Assembly: GCF_016859285.1 (NCBI RefSeq)
Contig: NC_053410.1
Span: 22,523,558-22,587,557 of the forward strand
Direction: 5' to 3'
Length of the DNA stretch: 64,000 bases
DNA from: Xiphias gladius
Taxonomy: Eukaryota > Chordata > Actinopteri > Istiophoriformes > Xiphiidae
Shown: positions 12,456 to 21,700 of the stretch, one piece after another
Layout: each line of letters opens with the position of its first letter
Position numbering within the stretch: position 1 is the stretch's first letter
Program-made: the position numbers and the translations under genes
The notes under the pieces: generated by a model
What the model was told of the DNA's origin: nothing
Databases searched by the model: none
What the model saw: the letters and a program-made list of their open reading frames with translations, nothing else

Positions 12456-13474
12456 TTAGTTCTGAACCGGGACTTCCATATTTGGATCATGTAGCTCATG
12501 AAAAATAAGGTGTAAAAGTCATGGGGCTCCAGCTGCTACTTCAGTGTGTCAGATAAATATTTAATCAACATTTCACAAGTTCTGCTGCCAATATATATTC
12601 TTTTATACTATGTACACTGAGCATATTTGGCAAAAATATTTCTTTTGGGATGAATTCAGGAAGAATTACATCTTATCCTCAGGTTGGAGCTGCAGATTGT
12701 GAAGCTCAATGAGGCTACTACTAAAACTGTTTCTTGCCTTTTGGCCTTGAGATTTCAACTGAATCTTTTGAGCCTTAGTTGTTTTAAGTTAACCTCAAAA
12801 GAATGAGCAATTTGAAAATGGATGAATTATTTAAGCACAATGCACCCTTTTCCTTTATTAGGTTCCAAGTACATCTTATGTTTCATAACTCTTTAGTAAT
12901 GCCTTAGATAAGTCAGTTTGCCAGAGCATCTTATGCATATTGTATGTTTAATAACACAAAAGAGATGAATTACTGTTCATTCTGTAAGGTGACGAAACAA
13001 ACTGCAAGTGCATCTACTTTTTGGGCCAGCTCTTCAACATCTGCACCAGTGCCCTGTATCAACCTTTACAACATTTGATTCGTTTTTTCCGACTCAACAC
13101 TCTTAGTTGATCTCGTAGCTTAGAGCTACCAGTTGGAACAACGCTGACCAAACTTCCTCTGTTTGAATGAATCCACACAAACGACAAAAGTACATGCTTT
13201 CTGAAACTCATTGGTTGATTCTAAGTAGGGTAAATGTGATTCATTGTTGTACATCCAGGTGCAGTGTAGGGATTGGCTACAGCGTGTCTAAAGGAATCAA
13301 TTAATTGAACATACCAACATAGTTTTATTTCGGTAGTTGAGAGATTAATGATGTTTCTGGTAAATTTTCAGTTTATTGCCCAGCCCTATTTAAGGACTTA
13401 GAAAGCACAAGGTCACATGTATCAGACTATAACAGTAGATGTGATACACCCAAGTGTAAATGTTGTGAACTAAC
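12456..13474. other. Region between the palindromic element and the pwwp2b stop, nothing recognised
   Basis: This is AT-rich and has no repeats, exons or RNA genes I can support. It is either the start of the pwwp2b 3' UTR (if translation ends at 13475) or the last intron of pwwp2b (if the GTAGGT donor is used). Confidence 0.5.
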
Positions 13475-15206
13475 CTACGTGTCGCAGTGGGAAAGCAGCG
13501 ATGTAATCTCCGGACTCATGTGACCCACAGCCTTGGCTGCCTCCAGGATAGCTCTCCGGTACATCCCTTTCTTCTTGCGGTTGAAGCGGGACCTGAATAG
13601 CTCTCTGAAGGGCGACAGTTTGGCAACAGAGAGCTGGGAGGTGGTGGGTGAACCGAACCACGCCACCTTTGCCTGGGGCCATGGCGCCTCACAACTGGCT
13701 GTCTCCTGTTTGCGGGTGCCGCTGATGCTGAGGACGCGTGCTGGCCACCAAGGGAAGCCATGGATCTTCCCCCACACAATGTCGCCCACCGCCACAGCGT
13801 GACCCTCCTCTGTTACACACTTTGTCATGCTGCGCGTGTGCAGCCGCACCGTAAGTGGTGGCACTGTCTTGCAGTCCTCCCGTGAAGGTACAGAAGATGA
13901 GGTTACGGAGAGGTCTTCGCCAGGCGCCAGATCACACAGCTCTGGTGAGGTGCCATCAGAGCTAAAGGACTTGGATTCATCTAGACTGTCGCTGCTGCAG
14001 ACGGACAGGCTAGAAGAATCTGCTTTACGCTTCCGGAAATTGATGAGAAGGGTGAGGTCGCTGTGGCCGCGCTCAGCCTCTTCCCCAGAACTCCCTGACC
14101 ACAACTCCAGAGAGTTCTTGCCTTCCCCTGAGTCTTCAGAGTGGGGGAGGCAGGGACCAGGAACCCTGGGGCTTCGTCTCCTAGAGCCTTCTACAAGTTC
14201 TGCCTCATACTCGACCACACTCTCCTCACCCTCCCTCTGGGGGGGTCTCAAGCGGATCTTTGGAGAAGGCAAGTCCTGACCCACAGTTGTGAAAGGCCTG
14301 GTTAGTTTGAGTTTGGGAATGGACACAGTGAGGCCAGACCTTGTGGCATCTAGAATGTGCCGTTGTTCCTTGGTGGGATCAGAAGGCGCCTTACCGTTCT
14401 CTCCCACACCATTCTGCACCAGCTGTTTGGGGCAAAATGGCTTGACTGAACCGTGGACTCGTGCGGGGATCTTCATGACCTCCCCCTTGCCCTGTGGAGT
14501 GCTGTAGGAGATCTTTATGACTGGACTGTGAGGAATAATCACTTCACCTCCGGGGAACTTCTCCCCGTCAGCCTCCCCCCTTTTGTCCTTCCTAAGGCGC
14601 TTGCTGTCAAGGCTGGTGCTATTTTCCCGTCTTTTAGTGTCCTTGGTTGCAACTACATCCTCTTTTCTCGACAGCTTAGAGGGGATATCCTTGTCATCAC
14701 CATCGTCGTCGCTCTGTAGTGCATTCTCTTTTCTAGATGTCTTGGTGTTGCTCATGCCATCTTTGCTGTCTTCATCACTATTCAGTGTGTTCTTGCACTT
14801 TTCACATAGTACCTGACGTGGACGCAGACGGATAGTACTCATGGTCATGCGGCCTGGTTCTCGCGTCCGCCTCTTCTTTCTCTTGATTGGTCGAGTAGGG
14901 GGCTGAGGTACCCATTGGCTGTAGCTGTGGCGCACCCATAAGGGATGAGGGAAGGGGGCTCCTTCAAAATAAGGAGGGTAAGGAGTCTGTCCAGCTGGCA
15001 CTGGTGTGGGTATGGGGCAGGGAAGAGGTGCAGGAGGTATGCTGCTTTCAGGGAGAGTGTTTTCATCCTTTGGTCTGTGTGAAGCCTGGCTGGGAGAATT
15101 GGAAACCGGCTCCTCACTCAGAACTTCTGGGATTTCACAACCTGGTTTAGATATCTGGCAGTCCCCAGGTTTTGCTTTGAAATCTGGTAGACAGAAGAGC
15201 CCACTC
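13475..15206 (-). CDS. pwwp2b: pwwp2b coding exon 2 (large, PWWP domain)
   Basis: The acceptor is TTCATTTTAG|GAGTGGGC. The exon completes K47 and continues SGLF to the stop TAG at 13475-13477, ending LLSHCDT where human PWWP2B ends LLTQFET. It carries everything from the proline-rich linker through the PWWP domain. The apparent hydrophobic stretch just upstream (15207-15298) is translated intron, not protein. The last coding bases read GACAC|GTAGGT, a good donor, so splicing to a further exon is possible. Confidence 0.93.
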
Positions 15207-17534
15207 CTAAAATGAACAAGAAAAAAAAAAACAAAAAAACAAAAAATTAATGAATTAATAACAATCAACAACACATTCTTGATACAAATGACAAGCAATA
15301 TAACTATGCTATATTGCTTGTCATGTGTTATATGTTACATAACTCTGGCGGTGGGACAGCAAAAATCAAATACCTTGCTGTTTCAATTAGGCCAGATGAG
15401 AAATGAGCTCCCAAAGCTGTTCAAAGCCTTTCCTACAAGTGGCCTACCACAGGGTGTAAGGAGGGAAACCTATTTTAGCATTTTTTTTTACTTTGACTGG
15501 ACACACTGACGCCACTCTCCTCGTCACCTGTGTGCTGAAAATTCTTTTTGCGTGGGGGTTGGGGGGGTCCACTATACAAGCAGCCAGGCATCCTGCTGCC
15601 TTATGCCAGAAAAATGGAGCAATAGTATCACTGACTGTCTTTGAGTTATTTTACGTGTTCCTCTTGTATTCCGGAACCAGCAAACATGTCCAAAGAAGGC
15701 CAAACTGCCAAGAAGTGGTGGAGAGGTGGCTGGCAGGCAACAGTAACATGGCTGTGCTGCTTTAGTCAGGAGACAGCAGACAAAGAGACTACAGGATGCC
15801 CAGGAACCCCCCCTCCCCAACATCTGACTGAACAAAAACAATCCCATGAATCACTCGGGATTCAGAGAGGTAGGGAAGGAGCCAGGAGATTTCAGTTTGT
15901 TTTTGCATCTGTGTCTACTCAGGGCTTATGTGTGGTGAGATTATTAATTAGTGCACATTTGGGGAGCCCTTTTTCCTCCCCAAGGGAAGTAACTGGCAGG
16001 CACCTCCAAATAATAGTCTCTTGGTGAGGCTTGTTCCTCACCTTTTTATATGCAGCGGAATATAAGCCTTCACAGTGATTGACATGGCACAAACAGTGCA
16101 GCCTGTGACAGGGAACACACAGTGCTAGTTAGGCACTGTACAAGGACGCAGCATATGACCAGTCAGGATTCGCCGCTCTTTTGCCATTTCACGTTGTGTA
16201 CAGTTAGATAGATGTGGAGATCTGCCTGAATGAGAGGCCTAAAAAAATCTGTGGGAGACAATGACAGGAAATGTATTTCTATGAGCTGAAAAGGAAGAAG
16301 TCCTCAAATTTTGTCAGTGACAAGGCCTGAAATATAGGCCTATTTTAAGTTATTCCAAGGCCTGCCTTTTCCCATTTGGGTGGGTTATTTTCAGGACAGT
16401 ATGAGCTCTCACATAAAAAAAAACCATCTAAGCATACTAAGGGGCAAAGCTGGTCAGATTCTGATTCTGCTAGTCTATAAATAGTCTAAAGCCAATGGCT
16501 TTTAAGGTGCACAACACCAAGAGCAACACAAGGCTTATATATGTGCGACACATCAAGAGGGGCAGATAAGACAAGACACTGATATACAGTATGTCAAATT
16601 ACACTTATATGGTTCTCATTTGAGCAGGGTCGCTTTCATCAAATGGCAAGTAACGACCTTTACCTGCCAAACACAGAGCCTAAGATGGTCTCACTGGATC
16701 TTATCAGAACCAGTTAAAAAACAAACAAACAAACAAACAAACAAACAAACAAAAACAAGAAAAACCCTTACAGTTGTGATTCATCAAAGCCCACATGTAT
16801 CTTTATTTTCATTTTCTATTGTTTCTATAGATCAAAAGTGACTGGTAATCAAGGTAATCAAGCCATTTGTCAAAACAGCAACTGTAATTCAGATTATTTT
16901 AATTGCAACATCACTTCAAAAAATAAGTACACCATGCACTACCTACAAGATGAAAACATAACTGATATACAGAATGCTGTTCAACCAAGGCCTGCACTTT
17001 TACTGAATACGTTTTAGCTGCTCTGTATTTGATTAGGCTAACAATAAGCTACTGATGAACCCAGTGACATTAGCTATTGTTCAAAAGAAGTCAATAACAA
17101 TCTCTGGAGACAGGGCCACTATCTTGACATACAGTTTTTTTTCACAACAGCAAAACAACGAATTTGATCATCTTCCTGTGGGCTAAAACGATATCAGTTT
17201 TCCATTAGCAGGCAAGCTAGCAGATAGCTACCTTGTCAGCTACAATAACCTGCAAGTCTTTTGTATGGAGGCCCAGTTAGCTAACATGTAGCTAACCAGC
17301 TAGCTTTGGATGTTAGCATCAACGGTAGATTAGCCGTTAGCAGAGTTTAGCAAATTAATTTCACAGATAAATGTATAAAGGAAATAACACTCACTTTTTG
17401 TTGCTATCAAGTAATATCCCCGTGTAGCTCCTTTCTCGATAGGTCAGCGTCACCACCAGTGTATCGTTCACTATTTGATCGATAGTGACAGGTACCCGAG
17501 AGCCGGCCCGCAGCTCCTCGGCCACAGCCTCCAT
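13475..17534 (-). CDS. pwwp2b: pwwp2b, PWWP domain-containing protein 2B (two main coding exons)
   Basis: The exons 17534-17395 and 15206-13475 join (codon split AA|G) into a 624-codon frame, predicting 623 aa; the human protein is about 590 aa. The product is a nuclear chromatin reader; the PWWP2A/B family is known to associate with NuRD/HDAC complexes. Residues 1-50 match the human PWWP2B N-terminus, including the junction LLDSNKK/SGLF. A conserved block PYFEGAPFPHPLW lies near residue 125, a CEKC motif near 181-184, and the VIKISYSTPQGKGEV block near 275. The PWWP domain (VGDIVWGKIHGFPWWPARVL, PWWP at about 532-535) is followed by WFGSPTTS and RFNRKKKGMYR. These blocks fit PWWP2B better than PWWP2A. 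I chose the ATG at 17534 because it is the only ATG in frame, has strong context (A at -3, G at +4), and an in-frame TAG lies upstream. The gene is in tandem with lrrc27, whose last exon is about 1.05 kb away. The stop codon overlaps a splice donor, so the last residues are uncertain. Confidence 0.93.
15288..15324. repeat. Perfect 15-bp inverted repeat (7-nt loop)
   Basis: The left arm ATGACAAGCAATATA (15288-15302) and right arm TATATTGCTTGTCAT (15310-15324) are exact reverse complements around the loop ACTATGC. It lies about 80 bp upstream of the pwwp2b exon 2 acceptor. It could be a tiny MITE or foldback remnant, or a structured intronic RNA element. Confidence 0.85.
16715..16753. repeat. 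(AAAC)n microsatellite in pwwp2b intron 1
   Basis: About nine AAAC units between TTAAAA and AAAACAAG. Confidence 0.9.
17395..17534 (-). CDS. pwwp2b: pwwp2b coding exon 1
   Basis: This exon encodes residues 1-46 plus two bases of codon 47, starting MEAVAEELRAG and ending LLDSNK. The donor is AAAAA|GTGAGT. The frame is open a further 72 bases upstream to about 17606, but that stretch has no ATG and is preceded by an in-frame TAG. The surrounding DNA at 17480-17620 is GC- and CpG-rich, as expected at a promoter-proximal first exon. Confidence 0.93.
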
Positions 17535-18470
17535 GTTTCCCGGGGTGAAGTGTCCGGCTCGGCGGTGCTCGATCCCGGCCAAGGGAGCCACGGTCGCGTC
17601 GGCCAAAGATCCGTCTCCCCTTCGCTATTGGAGCAGGAGGCTACACCAGGGCATAAAATGACGCCATCACCCCCACCAAGTCAATTACAACAGTACTGCT
17701 ACCGCTGACATCACGCTCTCTGTGCTAGAGGAGCAAAAAATCTCTCAAGACAAGGCCTACCCTTTCTCTGTCTCACTTTGACTTGTTTGATGCCATTCAT
17801 TACTACGGACTCTTCTGGGGAATGCCTCGGTTCTCCCAGCGAGAGATTAATGGCGTTCTGTTGTAAACGTGCACCATCATTTCAATGGAATATGGATGGA
17901 GTTTCTATTATATGGCAAACGATACGGTGGTAGATGTTTACAAAAGTGAGATAATTATGACCTGTTTTAACAAATCATCATAAAACATACAGCCACCAAT
18001 CTCAGCTGCAATTATTTATACTTTAACAAGGGCATTAAATATGCATAATGGTTAAATGTCCTTTCAGTTCTTCAATTTGGTACTATATTTACCTTTATTT
18101 TACCATTTGATTTTAATCATTCCCCTTAAAGATCTTTATATTTTAAGCTTTAATTTACAGTGTGAGTTGACCATACAGTTTTTATAATTGACACAGGATG
18201 TATTATACTTTAGCTATTGTGTCTAGTGAGCCAGTGTAACGTTTAACAACGGAATTGCTTCATTTCACACAGTAAATAAGCAACAGTACCTTATGTATTT
18301 TGTACATGTTTTAAGTAAGTAAGACGAGATAAAAGCAAAACAGGACTAGTTTGTATATTAGAGAGTGTTTTTCAGAATTCCAAAGACAAAGAAGGAAAGA
18401 AAGAGAAAGACATAAAGAACCATACAATGGAAAATTTCAAAACACTCACCCACTCAACAGCCTCGTGATC
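17535..18470. promoter_or_regulatory. pwwp2b upstream / lrrc27 downstream intergenic region
   Basis: About 0.9 kb separates the lrrc27 polyA signal from the pwwp2b start codon. The part nearest pwwp2b (17535-17700) is GC-rich and is the likely core promoter and 5' UTR. The rest is AT-rich, with no exon recognised. No TATA box is obvious. Confidence 0.45.
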
Positions 18471-18476
18471 TTTATT
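18471..18476 (-). terminator. lrrc27 polyadenylation signal AATAAA
   Basis: Minus-strand AATAAA lies 112 bp downstream of the lrrc27 stop codon. It is followed by a G/U-rich stretch (GTGGGTGAGTGTTTTG is close to what is seen) at about 18440-18455, implying a short 3' UTR. Confidence 0.7.
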
Positions 18477-18587
18477 TTAAGATATGAGAATTACAATGGT
18501 CATTCACAAAGGGATTCATCTTTAAAGTGACTTTTGAGTATGAAATCAGTGCCACAAAACTCAAACAGAAGGGATGTATAATCCCTG

Positions 18588-18701
18588 TTACTTGTCAAGG
18601 AAACTTGGCCAAGTGTCTCCGGTGAATATAGTAAAACAATTTTCAAGATCTCTTCCCCAATTTCTCTTCCGCTCTAGAAGCCGTGCCTGTAATTTCCTCA
18701 T
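18588..18701 (-). CDS. lrrc27: lrrc27 coding exon 10 (terminal)
   Basis: The acceptor is TTAATGACAG|ATGAGG. The exon encodes residues 409-445 (MRKLQARLLERKRNWGRD to PSFLDK) and the TAA at 18590-18588. The charged start continues the exon 9 helix, which favours this spliced frame over the unspliced reading. Confidence 0.78.
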   Translation of the reverse strand: MRKLQARLLERKRNWGRDLENCFTIFTGDTWPSFLDK

Positions 18702-21700
18702 CTGTCATTAAAAATAGGAAGAAACAAAGTGACAAAAACAAATTCGGATCAATATCGTAGGAGTTAAATATAGATGAGTTGTGTGAATAATGGAGTATAG
18801 GTTTGACCTCTTCCACATCTTGCTCTGCCACTGCCATCTGCTCACTGGTTGTGCCCCTGGGATTCCTTCGTCTCTCCTGCATCTTCTCAACAGAGGCACG
18901 GATCTGCCGCTCTAGCTCACGGGCTGATCTGGGGGGCCACACAGGTCAAAAGTCTGAATATTTAGATGCTTAGGTATGGCCACTGGTATCATAGTCTTTA
19001 TAGTTGGTGGATGACTGATTAAAAATGCAAATCTTTGACTAATTGTTTTCTCCTCAGGTAAGATTCATTCTGTCAATGAAAACAGAAAAGACTAAGGTGT
19101 ATCAAAGACATAATGTTGTTTAAGAAGAACAAAGGAAACTGATGTTCTATGATGGATGTATGGTCTCTCTTTTTCCACTAGGTGTCTCTAACTCCCCGCC
19201 TGGCTCACAGTTGTAAACCATGCAAAATGCTGTTTAGTGGATACTTTTATGCCTCAGAGTATGTGCAGTACGATTGTCACGAAGTAAATTGATCAGATGA
19301 ATATACATATAAACCATTATGCTTTACTGAGTTTCCTTATGAGAAGAGTACTCTTCAAAAATGATGGGATGGAGATATACATTCAGTCACAAAGCTAACA
19401 GGCACACTGACAAGACAACATAAAACAAACATCCCTGGTCAATTCTGATTCTAATACTGGTTCAGGTTTCAGGATGTTGTAGATGTGCACCACATTTTTG
19501 GTCTGTAGTAGACAGTATTAGTATTTTGGTCATCCAGAGTTCCCATGTACCTGGTCTCCTCACACTCTCTGATGGGCATTGTGGATGTCTGCCTCTGCAT
19601 AGTATCATTGCTGTCCTCCACAACGGGTTTTAAATCTGCTTCTGCCTCCTGTAACAGATAGTGGAGTTGTTTATTATCATGTACAACAGACTGTTATTCT
19701 TAAGTGCAGATCTTGTGTGCATTCAGGATGATACAACTGTTGCGACACCTCCCACAATCACCCTACAGCTACAGTTGCATAGCTGCAACACGACGGCCTC
19801 CGTGGGTTATATTACCCAAATGGGGTTGTTTTTGACCATATTTTTCAGTGATTGTTTATCCTGATGTTGCTGGTCGAATGCGAACATTATGAGCTACTCT
19901 TCAGCAGCATGCATAGAAATGTAGCTGACATCCAAATTACTGAAAACCATCCATCTGCATATGTCTACAGTGTGTGCATGCCTGCACGTACAGTATGTGT
20001 TGCTGCTGTGTTATCACTGATGCAGCATGCTCCATCACAGACACTGGCATCTGTCGCTGACTTCAACAGCACCAACCTCATCATCAAGCATCACTGACAC
20101 TGATTCTTGTTATGCTACTACCTGAAAACCCAATCCACAAGCATCAAAATGATATATCTTGTGGTGATTTCATATCTCTTGTTTTAGTCCTCTAACCATT
20201 GTGACAGAGGCGGTGATCTACTGCCTCCTTGTGGTTGGCAGGTGGAAATTTAGGTGATTTATTCCACATACCTCTCGCTTTTTTTGTCTTTCTTTCTTCT
20301 TCTGCTTGTGCTCCCACATTTTCTTTTCCTGTGTGATCTTGGCTTGTGTACGCCAGTTCCGAAGAGCCTCTTGGCTTCTAAGGGAGACCCAGATAACAAT
20401 GTACTTTTTTTGTACAATTTATGTTAAGGAAAATGGTTCTCAGGCAACTGTTAATAAATCGTTGCAAAAGGGTCTGTAAACATTGATTGTTCCTCCTGTG
20501 GACACAATATTGATCCCTTACTATTAGTCACTAACACAAATGTTAGTTGGATACAGTGTAGCCCTGCTTTATGAAAAGAAATTCTGTCTTACCTGTGGTA
20601 AATGTGTAGTAGGGCAGACAATGCGGTATTTACAAAACTATACTGAACTAAAAGTCTTAAATCTGCTTACTTTCTCTTCTGCTCAAGAATAGCCTGTTTC
20701 TCTTTCAGCTCCTTCATTGCAGCCTGTCTTCTTTCTTCTGGCCTTTTCCAGTGCTGAGTGTCAAACAGGGGGAGCTCCGGAATGATGCCGGCCTTGGTAG
20801 TTGCCTTTTTTCTGACAAATAAATTGAAATCATTTAGTGATGCTTTATTTTTATTGCTCTCCTGAGCCCCTTGAGTCCCAGTGGAGTCAACTTGGGAGAT
20901 TTTTATAACTTGGTCTCCTCTGCAGAGAATGTCATTAAAAAGTGTCGTGATATCCTTTTCTAAGTCAGCATGCCATGTATGTTGCCCACCACCCCAACTC
21001 CAGACCTCAGCGCTAAAGATATCTACTGAAGCAAAACAAATTCACCTCCTCAGTCCTACTATTAGATAGCCGATAACACTTTCAGTGCATTAGATATCTG
21101 CACAGGTGAAAAAGGATTTATGCCGAATGGATATTTGCTGCCTGGATTCAATATACAAAAACAATGGAAGGAGTAATTAAATATGTTGTTTTGATCTCTC
21201 TGAGCCCAGTAAAAATATGTTATATGGGCAACTTCTACTTGGATCTGGCCTAGGCCCTTTTTTAAGAAATAGTTTGAAATATGGGTAAAAAAAACACTTA
21301 TTCACTTTCACAGGGAGTGAGATGAGAAGAACAATACCACTCTCAGGTCTGTCCATTAAAAATATGAAGTTAGAGCCAGCAGCTGGTTAGTGTAGCTTAG
21401 CATAAAGACTGGAAACAGCAAGCCTAGCAATATCAAATGGTAACAAAATCTAGCAACCAGCAACTCTGAAGCTTATTAATAAACATGCATCTGGCTTGTT
21501 CAGAATGTTTAAAAAGTGAAGTGTAAAAAGGACAATTTGCCGTTTCATAGTGGCTCATGTGTGACTATTTCCCAGTTGTCAGGCAACAGCTGGAGACTCC
21601 ACTAACTTACTGGTCCCAGCTACGAAATAGTCCGGCACATAACCCCCCCGTAAAATGGTGAATTGTTTTACATTTTGTATTTTTTGTGTGTATATAGTTT

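Larger units (their letters stand above)
15207..17394 (-). other. pwwp2b intron 1
   Basis: This 2.2-kb phase-2 intron has a GTGAGT donor and a TTTTAG acceptor. It contains an (AAAC)n tract at 16715-16753 and a perfect hairpin at 15288-15324. No additional exon was recognised in it. Confidence 0.85.

Noticed and set aside
1..13474. Search for inpp5a exons expected left of pwwp2b by synteny
   Set aside because: No inositol-polyphosphate 5-phosphatase motifs were found on either strand.
15207..15298. Hydrophobic N-terminal extension continuous with the large pwwp2b frame
   Set aside because: It lies upstream of a clear acceptor (TTTTAG) and is AT-rich intron. Splicing to exon 1 reproduces the conserved LLDxxKKSGLF junction.
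17535..17606. Upstream extension of pwwp2b exon 1 (LADATVAPLAGIEHRR...)
   Set aside because: The frame is open but has no ATG, only a TTG, and an in-frame TAG precedes it; the conserved start is the ATG at 17534.
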